A stretch of 64,000 nt of DNA from Pedobacter nanyangensis (GCF_003313505.1 NZ_QMHO01000005.1:1-64000); one strand, 5' to 3'. Shown: positions 8,059 through 17,689, numbered from the stretch's first letter. Numbers and translations: made by a program. The notes: generated from the sequence alone by a model not told the origin.

Positions 8059-9558
8059 TTATTTTACGTAATCCTTTAATCCTTCTGCTATTTTTCTATC
8101 GTTACTTAACCTAGGCACTTTGTTTTGTCCACCAAGCTTCCCTTCGGCTTTCATGTAATTTACAAAGGCATCTTTAGTGAGCATTCTTATTTGTAAAGGC
8201 TGGAGGATATTCCCCTCGATGAGGTCAAAATAGTAAATGTTTTTCTGTTGTAGGGCCTGATCTACCTTTAAACTAAACGCATCCAAATCATAAGGAGGCT
8301 TAGAAAACTCCACAAACCATTCGTGGTAAGGCAATTCACCAGCCGCAGGATTAACTTGAGGCGCTACGGTAAATTCAGTAATTTCTACCCCCTCTTCGTT
8401 AGCTACCGAGAGCAGGGCGTGTTCCACCTCTTCTCCAATAACGTGTTCACCAAAGGCAGAAATGAAATGCTTTATCCGTCCCGTAACTACAATTTTGTAA
8501 GGATTAAGGGAAATAAATTTCACGGTATCGCCAATACTGTAACCCCAAAGGCCGGCATTAGTATTCAAAATCAACGCATAGTTTTTATCGATTTCTACCT
8601 CTGCCAGGCTCAAACGAGTTGGCTTTTCGTTATAATATTCATCAGCAGGGATAAATTCGTAGAACATTCCAGCATCGGCCAATAGCAATAATCCTTTTTC
8701 GTTTTGACTATCTTGATAAGCAATAAAACCTTCCGAAGCTGGATAAGTTTCGATAGCCGCTACCTTTTTTCCTATGCTGGCTTCGATTTTAGCACGGTAA
8801 GGTTCAAAATTCACGCCGCCGTACACAAACAGCTCAAAGTTTCTAAAAATATCCTTAATGGCCTTGCCACCTGATTTTTCCGACAATTTATCGAAATACA
8901 TCTGTACCCAGGGCGGAATGCCTGAAATGAGCCGCATATCTTCATGCATGGTTTCATCTACTATAGCTTCTACTTTTTGCTCCCAATCTTCAATGCAATT
9001 GGTTTGATAGCTTGGCATTCTGTTTTTCTGCACATAGGCGGGCACTAGATGCGCCACAATGCCCGAAAGCCGGCCTATCTTGATGCCGTGTTTCTCGGTC
9101 AATACTGGGCTTCCCTGTAAGAAAATCATTTTTCCATCTACAAATCTGGCGTTTCCAGTTTCGTGGATGTACGTTAAAAGTGCATTTCTGGCGGCTTTGA
9201 TATGCTCAGGCATCGATTCCTTTGAAATAGGGATATACTTAACGCCCGAGGTTGTACCTGAGGTTTTGGCGAAATACTGCGGCTTGTTTTTCCATAAAAT
9301 ATCAGGCTCTCCTGCAACAACCCTTTCAATATACGGACGGAGTTCTTCGTAATCCCTTACTGGAACCCGCGCTTTAAAATCCTGATAGTTCTTGATCTCT
9401 TGAAAGTGATGATCAATGCCGAAAACGGTATGTCTGGCCTCTGCAATCAGCTTTTGCAAGGTGCGTTCCTGGGCGGCTACCGCATTAAATTTCCAAGCTT
9501 CTATGTTTTTAACTACAAAAGATGCAAATATCTTGCTCAGTGATGATTTGATTCCCAT
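8059..9558 (-). CDS. GH3-family (auxin-responsive promoter type) acyl-adenylating protein
   Basis: The 499-residue protein belongs to the GH3 family, members of the adenylate-forming superfamily that in plants conjugate amino acids to acyl hormones. AKTSGTTSG near 100-110 is the phosphate-binding loop typical of adenylating enzymes. YPASEGFIAYQ and NTNAGLWGYSIGDTVKF match conserved GH3 motifs. Bacterial GH3 proteins, common in Bacteroidota, have no established substrate. The gene stands between an intergenic palindrome and a polytopic membrane protein on the same strand, 70 to 110 bases away. Confidence 0.88.
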   Translation of the reverse strand: MGIKSSLSKIFASFVVKNIEAWKFNAVAAQERTLQKLIAEARHTVFGIDHHFQEIKNYQDFKARVPVRDYEELRPYIERVVAGEPDILWKNKPQYFAKTSGTTSGVKYIPISKESMPEHIKAARNALLTYIHETGNARFVDGKMIFLQGSPVLTEKHGIKIGRLSGIVAHLVPAYVQKNRMPSYQTNCIEDWEQKVEAIVDETMHEDMRLISGIPPWVQMYFDKLSEKSGGKAIKDIFRNFELFVYGGVNFEPYRAKIEASIGKKVAAIETYPASEGFIAYQDSQNEKGLLLLADAGMFYEFIPADEYYNEKPTRLSLAEVEIDKNYALILNTNAGLWGYSIGDTVKFISLNPYKIVVTGRIKHFISAFGEHVIGEEVEHALLSVANEEGVEITEFTVAPQVNPAAGELPYHEWFVEFSKPPYDLDAFSLKVDQALQQKNIYYFDLIEGNILQPLQIRMLTKDAFVNYMKAEGKLGGQNKVPRLSNDRKIAEGLKDYVK

Positions 9559-9628
9559 AATATCTTCCCTAACCTAAAGGCTATTTTTCTTGCTATCGCT
9601 AAACTCAAACATGTTTACGGATTTTGGC

Positions 9629-10522
9629 TTAAACAATATTGTGTATAATATCCGGATGCTCATCTCCCTTGTATTCGCTCATGATTTTGCGGTAAGCCAC
9701 CGCAAAAAAGGCGGTAGAAAATGGCACGATCACAAATGAACTGAAAACCACCACAATAAGTGAACTGTATTGGCTGATATCATAGTCCAATAAAAGATTT
9801 ACCAACCTGAAGCCCATTAAAATCACGATGTAAAAGAAGCCAAAAACAATAGCCTGTACAATCACCAAGCCCAATAAAATCATCAAGAGCTTAATGAAAT
9901 TGCCCTTGGTGGTAGCTAGGCTCAATTTAATTGATTCAAATGGAGAGCTATGTTTATCAATAATGAAAAACGGGAAAAAGATGATCCTTACGAACGTGAA
10001 GAAAATACTAAGTATGGCAATGCCTACGGCTACGTTTACAATGATGACTCCCGTTTGCGAATAGCCATCAATGATGCCTTGGTTTACCATGAATTTAAGG
10101 ATCATATCAAGCAGATAAAGTACGGGCATTAACAGTACTCCTACAAAGAAAATGCTGAGCCCAAAATACACGGTAGCGATCAAAAACTTGATGATTTCCG
10201 TTCTGGTAGGCAAGGTTTCAATAATCTGGATATCCGCATTCTCGGTATCCAAAAGCTTGAAGATGTACTTGATCAGGCATAGTTCGACTACGCAGTAGCT
10301 CATCATGAAGATGAAAAGCATCAATAACTTTATCCCCATATTTACTTCTTCCATAAAGAAAGCCATAAAGGTTGAGGTTGATGCCGTTAGAAAAATCAGG
10401 AAGCATAAGGTGGCAATGGAAAAGTAATTTTCTTTAGTTACTTTCCAGGCCTGCATAATTACATCCTTTACGGCAAACGTACTCTCTTTTAAATAGTTGA
10501 TCATTTTGCTGTTTTTAATCAT
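9629..10522 (-). CDS. Polytopic membrane protein of unknown function
   Basis: From the ATG at 10522 the protein has 297 residues; a TTG at 10558 would add 12. Six hydrophobic stretches are seen (about 30-55, 60-90, 115-145, 160-190, 210-240 and 250-275), an arrangement like the YciC/DUF975-type membrane domains also found next to glycerophosphodiesterases. No catalytic motif is visible. It lies directly downstream of two family 2 glycosyltransferases, so a role at the envelope is plausible but not shown. Confidence 0.7.
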   Translation of the reverse strand: MIKNSKMINYLKESTFAVKDVIMQAWKVTKENYFSIATLCFLIFLTASTSTFMAFFMEEVNMGIKLLMLFIFMMSYCVVELCLIKYIFKLLDTENADIQIIETLPTRTEIIKFLIATVYFGLSIFFVGVLLMPVLYLLDMILKFMVNQGIIDGYSQTGVIIVNVAVGIAILSIFFTFVRIIFFPFFIIDKHSSPFESIKLSLATTKGNFIKLLMILLGLVIVQAIVFGFFYIVILMGFRLVNLLLDYDISQYSSLIVVVFSSFVIVPFSTAFFAVAYRKIMSEYKGDEHPDIIHNIV

Positions 10523-10574
10523 CTGGCGATAAGTATTTTGCGTTGTTGTTAATGCCAAACGCCTATCGCTTACC

Positions 10575-11540
10575 TCAATTTCTAAATATTACTCTTTTAA
10601 CGAAATCCTGTATAAAACCTAAGCCATAGGCCGTTAACTGGATAAACGACGCAATAACACTCAAAAATGCGATTTTTATTGATTTGTTGAGCTGCCAGGC
10701 ATGAAAAAATATCAACAGAAAATATAGTAGCACCAGGAAATTGCAGACATAGGCCAAAGGCAGGTAAAAAAAGTTGCAAAGTATGGTAAAACCCAATCCA
10801 AGTGTAAAAACAGCAGGAAAAAAATGTACTAACTTCAGCTCTGCCGGAAAATGTTTGTAGATGTTGATGCGTGCCCTACCAAAAAAATGTAGCTGCTTGT
10901 AAAATTGTTTAAAACTGGTACGACGTTTATGGTAAACTTTTGCTGCTGGAATAAGCCCTATTTTAAATCCGTTTTCGTGGATACGGATACTGTATTCAAT
11001 GTCTTCGCCCAAACGCGTTAAGATAAAACCGCCCAGTTTTTCGTAAACTTCCCTGGAAATACCCATGTTAAAGCTACGCGGATGAAATTGGCCAATGTGC
11101 TTTTTATTGCCCCTGATTCCGCCTGTGGTAAAAGGCGAGGTCATGGCATAACTGATGGCCTTTTGCACGGGCGTGAAGCTATCGTGTGCCGCATCAGGCC
11201 CCCCAAAGGCGTCTAGTTGATGTTCATAAAGATAATCTTTTACAATCTCCAGATAATCGGATGGCACTAAGATATCCGAGTCGAAGATGATGAAATAATC
11301 ACCCTTGGCACGTTCAAAGCCAAAGTTACGGGAAAAGCCCTGGCCCGAGTTTTCTTTGAAATAATACTTTACGTCAAGCTTATTTTCAAAGGAAGTAACG
11401 ATATCCTTGGCATCATTTACAGAACCGTCTTCTATCACCAACACTTCAAACTGCATGTAAGTTTGTTTGCACAAGGTGGATAGCAGTTCCTTAATTTCCT
11501 GCGGCCTATTGTATAAAGGGATGATGATGGAGAAGAACAT
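10575..11540 (-). CDS. Family 2 glycosyltransferase
   Basis: The 321-residue protein has a GT-A catalytic domain (about 1-230) beginning FSIIIPLYNRP, with a DSD metal motif near 92-94 (IIFDSDIL) and a late ED motif (GEDIEYSIR). It ends in hydrophobic segments (about 235-310) that probably anchor it in the inner membrane. It follows another GT2 gene by 35 bases, a gap filled with a tandem repeat. Donor and acceptor cannot be told. Confidence 0.88.
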   Translation of the reverse strand: MFFSIIIPLYNRPQEIKELLSTLCKQTYMQFEVLVIEDGSVNDAKDIVTSFENKLDVKYYFKENSGQGFSRNFGFERAKGDYFIIFDSDILVPSDYLEIVKDYLYEHQLDAFGGPDAAHDSFTPVQKAISYAMTSPFTTGGIRGNKKHIGQFHPRSFNMGISREVYEKLGGFILTRLGEDIEYSIRIHENGFKIGLIPAAKVYHKRRTSFKQFYKQLHFFGRARINIYKHFPAELKLVHFFPAVFTLGLGFTILCNFFYLPLAYVCNFLVLLYFLLIFFHAWQLNKSIKIAFLSVIASFIQLTAYGLGFIQDFVKRVIFRN

Positions 11541-11545
11541 GCTTT

Positions 11546-11580
11546 AATTAGCTGATTTTCTAATTAGCTAATTTGCTAAT
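11546..11580. repeat. Degenerate tandem repeat (TAATTAGCTAATT type)
   Basis: Overlapping copies of a TAATTAGCTGATT-like unit fill the 35-base gap between two glycosyltransferase genes and include the TAG stop of the upstream one. The unit is the same as that at 5236-5272. Confidence 0.75.
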
Positions 11581-12526
11581 TAATCTCTTTTTCAATTAAA
11601 TACTGATTTCTTTCAGGGGCGTTACGGCCTACCAATTCGGCCACAAAGCCTGCCAAAAACATTTGCGATCCTACAATAATGGCCACTAATGCCAAATAAA
11701 ACAAAGGCTGGTCGGTGGAGTTTCTATATGGCAGGTTATTCCAAATGAGCACCTGTTTTTCAATCATGATGTACAGTGCCATGATGATCCCCACAAAAAA
11801 GCTCAGCACGCCTAATGAGCCAAAAAAGTGCATAGGTCTTTTACCAAATTTGCCTACGAAGAAAATAGACATCAAATCTAAAAAGCCATTGATAAAGCGG
11901 CTTAGTCCAAATTTGGTTACGCCATATTTGCGGGCCCGGTGTTCAACTACCTGCTCACCAATTTTGGCAAAGCCTGCCCATTTGGCCAATACCGGAATGT
12001 AACGGTGCATTTCGCCATATACTTCTATGGTTTTCACCACGTCGTTGCGATAGGCTTTTAAACCGCAGTTAAAATCGTTCAGCTGTATGCCGCTCATTTT
12101 GCGGGTGGCAGCATTAAACAATTTGGTAGGAATTGTTTTGGTAATTGGATCGTAGCGTTTCTTTTTCCAGCCTGAAATTACATCGTAGCCTTCTTCCTTT
12201 ATTTTACGGTACAGCTCGGGGATTTCATCGGGGCTATCCTGCAAATCAGCATCCATGGTGATAATGACCTCTCCTTGTGTGGCCGCAAAACCAACATTCA
12301 GCGCAGCCGACTTACCATAGTTGCGCCTGAATTTAATGGCCTTAATGCTGGCAAATTGTTGCTTCAATTCGGCAATTACCTGCCAAGAGCGGTCGGTACT
12401 ACCATCATCCACAAAAACTGCTTCGTAAGAAAAATGGTGCTTTTGCATCACATCGTCTATCCACGCGATCAATTCAGGCAACGATTCTTCTTCGTTATAT
12501 AAAGGTACTACTACTGATATATCCAT
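11576..12526 (-). CDS. GtrB/DPM1-like family 2 glycosyltransferase
   Basis: The 316-residue protein starts ISVVVPLYNEEESLPEL and carries DDGSTD and DADLQDSPDEI, the nucleotide-sugar and metal motifs of polyprenyl-phosphate glycosyltransferases. Two transmembrane helices follow (about 235-260 and 275-300), as in GtrB/ArnC-type enzymes that load a sugar on undecaprenyl phosphate. It is 35 bases upstream of another GT2 gene. The sugar is not predictable. The assignment to this subfamily is by motif and topology. Confidence 0.9.
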   Translation of the reverse strand: MDISVVVPLYNEEESLPELIAWIDDVMQKHHFSYEAVFVDDGSTDRSWQVIAELKQQFASIKAIKFRRNYGKSAALNVGFAATQGEVIITMDADLQDSPDEIPELYRKIKEEGYDVISGWKKKRYDPITKTIPTKLFNAATRKMSGIQLNDFNCGLKAYRNDVVKTIEVYGEMHRYIPVLAKWAGFAKIGEQVVEHRARKYGVTKFGLSRFINGFLDLMSIFFVGKFGKRPMHFFGSLGVLSFFVGIIMALYIMIEKQVLIWNNLPYRNSTDQPLFYLALVAIIVGSQMFLAGFVAELVGRNAPERNQYLIEKEIN

Positions 12527-12542
12527 TTTTTAGTATTGAGTG

Positions 12543-12560
12543 TTAGTGCCGAAGCACTAA
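12543..12560 (-). other. Stable UUCG-loop hairpin upstream of a glycosyltransferase gene
   Basis: On the minus strand TTAGTGC-TTCG-GCACTAA forms a 7-bp stem capped by a UUCG tetraloop, 17 bases before the GtrB-like start codon. No U tract follows, so it is not a typical terminator. It may stabilise or separate transcript segments. Confidence 0.45.
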
Positions 12561-12650
12561 AATTGAAAGCAAGTGCTTACAAAAAACAACGTGCAAATTT
12601 CATCAAATAAATTGAGAAAAATGCACGTTTGAATAATATTTCGAATTGGT

Positions 12651-13232
12651 TTAACTCCCCTCGGTGTAGGTCTCGGCTGGGTTGGCAAACGGGTTAGGGT
12701 TGCTTCGTTTAAATATCAGGGCAAAAATTAATGCGCCAATAAAGTACATGACCGCCGAAATACCAAAACCTACCACTGCCTGTCCAAAACTAGGTGTAAA
12801 TTGTTGCTCCAGGTTGTCGTTGGTTTTTTCCATCGCTTTGCTTACTTCTTCGTCGCTTAGGCCAAATGATTTCATGGTGGCTTCTGATTTGGTCAATACC
12901 ATTTCCTTCATTTTTTCAGGATAGCTTGGATCAATAAATTTCCCAAAAACGATATTAAAGACAAATACCAGTCCCATTGCCAAAACAAAGGTGACAAAGA
13001 TTGGCCATAGGGCTTGGCCGAAAGTCCAATAACCGCCTACTTTTTTTCGCATATCGATGCAAAAGAAAATGGCAAAGGCAATTCCTATCAAAAAGCTGAT
13101 AGCTGCATACCAATAAGAGCTCATGAGGTCTGGCACCAAATACCAAGTTACCAAGAACAATACAATGTTTACTGCTCCCCAAATCAGTCCATTCTTTAGG
13201 GCTTCGTTTTTAATGTTTACTGTACTCGTCAT
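12651..13232 (-). CDS. DUF4199 membrane protein
   Basis: The 193-residue protein has four predicted membrane helices (about 12-32, 38-58, 74-98 and 145-172), with a soluble loop at about 105-140 between the third and fourth, as in DUF4199 proteins of Bacteroidota. The function is unknown. It is encoded 14 bases after the acidic protein gene and 124 bases before the GtrB-like gene, in the same direction, so it likely belongs to that transcript. Confidence 0.85.
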   Translation of the reverse strand: MTSTVNIKNEALKNGLIWGAVNIVLFLVTWYLVPDLMSSYWYAAISFLIGIAFAIFFCIDMRKKVGGYWTFGQALWPIFVTFVLAMGLVFVFNIVFGKFIDPSYPEKMKEMVLTKSEATMKSFGLSDEEVSKAMEKTNDNLEQQFTPSFGQAVVGFGISAVMYFIGALIFALIFKRSNPNPFANPAETYTEGS

Positions 13233-13246
13233 AAATTAAGTTTTAG

Positions 13247-13921
13247 TTATCTACTTTGGTTAAAGTTAGCAATTAAGCAATAAACAGACACATCAAATGC
13301 CTTATTGTTACTATATTTCTCTAAATCTTTATAAACCTGTTCGTTGGTAGTTGGATGGAGGAAAAAAGTCATGAAAGGCACAAACAGTTCTTTCATTTCA
13401 TCAACCAGGTTTAAAATTTTCGAGTTTTCGCAAATATCCTGCACACTGCTTTCGGCCAATTGTTGGTTGCTGATCAAATCTTCGTAGATGTGATATTCAT
13501 CCTGAAATTCATCCTCTTCAACCAATAGGAATTCTTTTAGGAAATCTTCCAAACCTGGCTTAATCTGTTCGTCGTGACATTCATTAATGTACAGCAGCAA
13601 ATTTAACAGCTCGGTACCTCTGTCAATGGTTTCTTCTTCAATTCCTTCCCATTCCTTCGATTCCAGGTAATCTTCTTCCAACTTGGCTACGTCGCTGGTA
13701 AAGAAGTTGATCATCAATAAATCGAAATATACTTCCCTAAGTTCCTCAAATTTGGGATGTTCGTCAAAAACAGCGTCAAATTTCTCTACTTTGTCCATAA
13801 AATTGGCATCGGTTTCAAACACCTCAACCAATTGATGGCTTAGCTCTACACTGGCGGCTTTTTGTATTTCCGCAAATTTTACCAAAGAAGCTGTTAAAGC
13901 CTTTTTTACGATTTTGTTCAT
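13247..13921 (-). CDS. Conserved acidic helical protein, unknown function
   Basis: The reading frame is open further upstream, but the ATG at 13921 is preceded by GGAGAAACC, one of the few good ribosome-binding sites here, and gives 224 residues. The protein is strongly acidic, cytosolic and helical, with no membrane segment or catalytic motif. No family is recognised. It lies between the dihydroorotase homologue (about 93 bases upstream) and DUF4199 (14 bases downstream). Confidence 0.75.
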   Translation of the reverse strand: MNKIVKKALTASLVKFAEIQKAASVELSHQLVEVFETDANFMDKVEKFDAVFDEHPKFEELREVYFDLLMINFFTSDVAKLEEDYLESKEWEGIEEETIDRGTELLNLLLYINECHDEQIKPGLEDFLKEFLLVEEDEFQDEYHIYEDLISNQQLAESSVQDICENSKILNLVDEMKELFVPFMTFFLHPTTNEQVYKDLEKYSNNKAFDVSVYCLIANFNQSR

Positions 13922-14014
13922 GGTTTCTCCATTTCCGTTGTTGCCGAGGTACAAAGCAAAGTCTCTTTTTAAGACATTACATTTTTCAGGTGGCTTGGTG
14001 CCTCGCAATAACGA

Positions 14015-15274
14015 TTAGTATATTTTATATTGTTTATTGTTATAAACCAATCCTACCTTTCCTTTCAGCGTTGTATTGAATAAAGGCGAATTGGCCGATT
14101 TTGATTGATTGGTTTCACTATCAAAACGCCATTCTTGAGTTGGATTAAATACGGTAAAATTAGCGGTCTGTCCAACTTCAATTTGGGGCACTTCCAATTT
14201 TAATAGGGTACGGGGTGCAATGGCTAACTTATCCACAATTAAAGCGGTATCCAAGCCCGCTTGCAGGAGCAATGGCAATACCGTTTGCAGGGCAATAATT
14301 CCATAGCTGGCAATTTCGAACTCTACATTTTTAAATTCTATTTCATGCGGGCGGTGTTGGGAAGAAACGGCATCAATGGTACCATCTTTTAATCCGGCAA
14401 TAAGTGCTTTGTTATCGGCTTTGCTACGTAGTGGCGGTTTTACTTTATAATTGCTGTCAAAATCGTTCAACAATTCTTCGGTAAAAACCAATTGGTGCGC
14501 AGCCACATCGCAGGTGACTTTTACGCCGTCCTTTTTAGCTTTCTTAATTAATGCCACCGCACCTGCGGTAGAAATATTGCTGATGTGAAGTGGAGCATTG
14601 TGATATTGGGCCAAGAAAATATCTCTGGACACCTGTAGTTCTTCGGCCAGGGCCGGTATCCCTTTCATGCCCAGCAAAATGGTGGTTTTGCTTTCGTTCA
14701 CCTGTGCCTTTCCTGCCAGCGCTTTATTCTCGGGATGGGTAAACAGCAGTCCGTCAAATCCCAAGGCATATTGTAAGGCCCTGCTCATGAAACCGTCATC
14801 GGCAATGGCTTTACCTGCTTCGGCAAAGGCAACCGCACCTGCCTGTTTCATATCAAACATTTCGGCCAGCTCTTTTCCTTCCAAATACTGGCTAATGGCT
14901 CCAATTGGCTTTACATCAACCAAATTACCTTTTGCCCTGTTCAAGATATATGCTACCTCGCCTTTGCTTTGCACCACAGGTTTGGTATTTGGCATTATGG
15001 CAATTCCCGTAAAACCTCCGGCTGCTGCTGCTGCGGTTCCTGTATGGATATCTTCCTTGGTTTCTAACCCTGGATCGCCTAAAACGCAGTTCAAATCAAA
15101 AAAACCCGGAGACAAAATTGCTCCCTTGCCATCGTATACCTCTACTGTCCCTGAGTTTTCCAACTTACTTGCGATAGCCTTGATGATTCCTTTTTCAACA
15201 CTTACATCACAAGTTTTCCCGTTAAAAACACTGTTAGGATCGGCAATGGTAATTCCCTTAATTAAGAGGTTCAT
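14015..15274 (-). CDS. Dihydroorotase-like protein lacking zinc ligands
   Basis: The 419-residue amidohydrolase-fold protein aligns with class I dihydroorotase (PyrC), which closes carbamoyl aspartate in pyrimidine synthesis, over its whole length. The metal motif D-x-H-x-H reads D60-L-N-C-V, so both histidines are lost. HISNIST replaces the usual HI.HVST, DVAAHQL replaces EVTPHHL, and SSQHRPH replaces the TDHAPH motif with its catalytic Asp. Such non-catalytic homologues are known as partners of aspartate transcarbamoylase in other bacteria. The gene sits 45 bases after the BatA-like gene. It is probably a structural or regulatory partner rather than an enzyme. Confidence 0.85.
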   Translation of the reverse strand: MNLLIKGITIADPNSVFNGKTCDVSVEKGIIKAIASKLENSGTVEVYDGKGAILSPGFFDLNCVLGDPGLETKEDIHTGTAAAAAGGFTGIAIMPNTKPVVQSKGEVAYILNRAKGNLVDVKPIGAISQYLEGKELAEMFDMKQAGAVAFAEAGKAIADDGFMSRALQYALGFDGLLFTHPENKALAGKAQVNESKTTILLGMKGIPALAEELQVSRDIFLAQYHNAPLHISNISTAGAVALIKKAKKDGVKVTCDVAAHQLVFTEELLNDFDSNYKVKPPLRSKADNKALIAGLKDGTIDAVSSQHRPHEIEFKNVEFEIASYGIIALQTVLPLLLQAGLDTALIVDKLAIAPRTLLKLEVPQIEVGQTANFTVFNPTQEWRFDSETNQSKSANSPLFNTTLKGKVGLVYNNKQYKIY

Positions 15275-15319
15275 GAGTTTTATATTTTATTGATAGAGTA
15301 TATTTATTTATTTGTTACA

Positions 15320-17365
15320 TCAATGTGCTGAGCTCGGTTTTTGGGTACGATAAAATCTGACCAATAATATTTCTGCCGCTATGAAAAGTAAGCTCAAAAT
15401 TAGGCAAAGTTTCCATAACTCGGTTCCGTTATTTTTTTCGGCAATGGCCGAAGACAAATTTTCTTTTTTGGCATCGATAAAGTGTACTTTTTGTGCACCA
15501 AACAGCCCTTCCAATTCCGTTTGGCTGTTATACTTCATATCCGACTCTGCCCTATTGTCGTTATAAGCGGCAACAGCAATTGTGGTATCTCCATTTTTAA
15601 TGGCATAAAAACCAGCTTTCTGTATCTGATCGGCAATGTAAAGCAAGGTTTTACCATTTTGATGATTTACATCGGGGATTACTTCAAAGCCGTCCCCTAT
15701 CAGTTTAAGCGATTGATTTGCACCGAGTTTTACCGCAGGCACTTCGATCACATGATCTTTTCCAATGGTATAAAACAAGGGCTGATCTTTAGCGCTTTCA
15801 AAAGCGATTTTATACATTAGGGGTACAAACAGAGGGTGTTTGGCCAAATTGCCATCCTGCTCATCTAAACCCGTTGCGGCTAAAAAAACCTGTCCGGCAT
15901 TAATTGGATAACGTGCCAAATAAAGTTTACCGGCCGGAAATTGCAGTAGATTTTCTTTGCTGGTCGTGCTGCGCTCGGCATACGTAAAATACCTATTTGC
16001 CAATGGCAAGTCCATGTTTTTGGGCAAGGCTTCAAATACATCCTTAAACAATGGATGTTTTAATTCTATTTGGGCAACTTTAATAGGTTCTGTAGTTAAA
16101 TTTTCGACCGATGGAAGTTTTAATGCCATTAAAAAAGAAGAATAGGCTGCCTTATCGGTTTCCGTAGATGGAAAAATAACTAGCGAACCACCATTGTTCA
16201 AATAGTTTTTAAGCTCCTGGGCCAATCCGCTCGAAAGTTGGCTAATGCCATTTAAGACGATCAGGCTATAATTGGCAAAACCTGCGTAATTGATATTATT
16301 TTCGGAAACTGAACTTAACTTAAAATAGGGATCGGCATTAAAAAGTGCTTCGATGTACTTAGCGGTTTGGTTACCATTGATGCTCAGCACTTGTTGATTG
16401 GCATTTACGTTAAAGCTAAAGTTAAGTTGGTCGTCAAAAGTAAGTGGAAAGTCTTTAATGCTCAATACGCCCCGTTGCCAACCTAAATTTAAACCACTAT
16501 AAGAAAGCGTATCAATAGCCGTTTCGCCCGCTTTTACGCTAATACTGCCTACTGCTTTTTGTTGATTGTTGATCAAAAGTTTAAGGGGTATATTCAGGGC
16601 ATCATGATTACCGAAGTTTTTTAGCCTGACGATGATTTTTTCTGAAGTATTGGCCTGATGCACCGGCGAAAGAAACCAAACGCTATCTACCGAGATATTG
16701 GGCAGCTCGTTACCGCTGAGCTTTACCAATGCCAATTGTGTTTGTTCTTCCTTTCTTAAATCGGCTTTCCCCACAAAATTTTGTTGAAAATCAGAAATGA
16801 CATAGGCAAATCTATGGCTATTTCCCGTGAAAACGCTTTGCTGCCTGTTGATTACCTGTTGCAGGTTTTTACTGGCTGGAGATATTTTTACTTCATCAAT
16901 GGCCTGTAAAAATTCTTCGGCATTTAGCAATCGTTGATGCCGGCCTTCAAAATCATTGGTTAATAGCTGAAACCGATCGTTTAATGCATAGCTTTTTACA
17001 ATTTCTTTTGCTCTGCGTTTAGCCTCATCCAGCAAACTTCCTTCTTTGTTTACTGCATCCATACTGTAGGAATTATCCAAATAGATGCTCACGATATTTC
17101 CATTAGCTTTATTAGCTGCAGTATTTGAACTGATGAATGGCCTGGAAAAAGCCAATACCAAAAATATGATGGCCAAAATACGTGCGGCCAAAATCAACAG
17201 GTTTTTAAGTTTTTCTCTAGACGAATTTTGTTCCTGAACTTCTTTGAGGAAAGCTACATTGCTAAAGTAAACTTTTCTGAATTTACGGAAATTGAATAAA
17301 TGAATAATGACCGGAATAAGGATCGCCAAAAGTGCAAAAAGAAAGCCCGGATAGAGGAAATTCAT
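15320..17365 (-). CDS. BatA-like membrane protein with von Willebrand A-type region
   Basis: From the ATG at 17365 (a TTG six codons upstream is also possible) the protein has 681 residues. The N-terminal Aerotolerance/BatA domain starts MNFLYPGFLFALLAILIPV, with membrane helices at about 3-22 and 52-72. A large periplasmic region follows; about 80-210 resembles a vWA fold, with DNSYSMD as a MIDAS-like motif. A last helix lies near 650-672. The family is linked to oxygen tolerance or cell-envelope maintenance, without a proven mechanism. It heads the run that continues with the dihydroorotase homologue. Confidence 0.85.
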   Translation of the reverse strand: MNFLYPGFLFALLAILIPVIIHLFNFRKFRKVYFSNVAFLKEVQEQNSSREKLKNLLILAARILAIIFLVLAFSRPFISSNTAANKANGNIVSIYLDNSYSMDAVNKEGSLLDEAKRRAKEIVKSYALNDRFQLLTNDFEGRHQRLLNAEEFLQAIDEVKISPASKNLQQVINRQQSVFTGNSHRFAYVISDFQQNFVGKADLRKEEQTQLALVKLSGNELPNISVDSVWFLSPVHQANTSEKIIVRLKNFGNHDALNIPLKLLINNQQKAVGSISVKAGETAIDTLSYSGLNLGWQRGVLSIKDFPLTFDDQLNFSFNVNANQQVLSINGNQTAKYIEALFNADPYFKLSSVSENNINYAGFANYSLIVLNGISQLSSGLAQELKNYLNNGGSLVIFPSTETDKAAYSSFLMALKLPSVENLTTEPIKVAQIELKHPLFKDVFEALPKNMDLPLANRYFTYAERSTTSKENLLQFPAGKLYLARYPINAGQVFLAATGLDEQDGNLAKHPLFVPLMYKIAFESAKDQPLFYTIGKDHVIEVPAVKLGANQSLKLIGDGFEVIPDVNHQNGKTLLYIADQIQKAGFYAIKNGDTTIAVAAYNDNRAESDMKYNSQTELEGLFGAQKVHFIDAKKENLSSAIAEKNNGTELWKLCLILSLLFIAAEILLVRFYRTQKPSSAH

Positions 17366-17505
17366 TAAAAACCAAAGGTACAAAATTTATAAGATAAAAT
17401 AAAGCGTACTTACCTCGTGGTATTTATACCTGATGTTAAAAAAACCGGTGCCTGGCCTCAACAAAAACAAAGCTAGACTGTTATGCTCATAAAAATTTTA
17501 CAACA

Positions 17506-17634
17506 ATGAAAACTCCAGTTAAAAACAAAAAAGAGCCCGATCAAAAAAACAAAAAACCCATGTTAAAAACCGAAAAACCTTTGGCCGAAAAGGATGAGGT
17601 TAAACAGGCTGAGGCCAAACAAAGAAAGAAGTGA
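17506..17634 (+). CDS. Lysine-rich 42-residue peptide
   Basis: An ATG-initiated ORF encodes 42 residues, about a third of them Lys, with no hydrophobic segment and ending QAEAKQRKK. It stands alone between genes on the opposite strand. Similar short basic proteins recur in this region (for example the DUF6496 protein). Composition and isolation argue for a real small protein, but the evidence is thin. Confidence 0.45.
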   Translation: MKTPVKNKKEPDQKNKKPMLKTEKPLAEKDEVKQAEAKQRKK

Positions 17635-17689
17635 TTAATGAGATGACGTACGTTTATATCCACTGATTTAACTGCTGATTTGAGTATAT

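Noticed and set aside
14667-15293. 208-codon plus-strand ORF
   Set aside because: It lies antisense inside the dihydroorotase-like gene; the long frame is a by-product of that gene's codon use.
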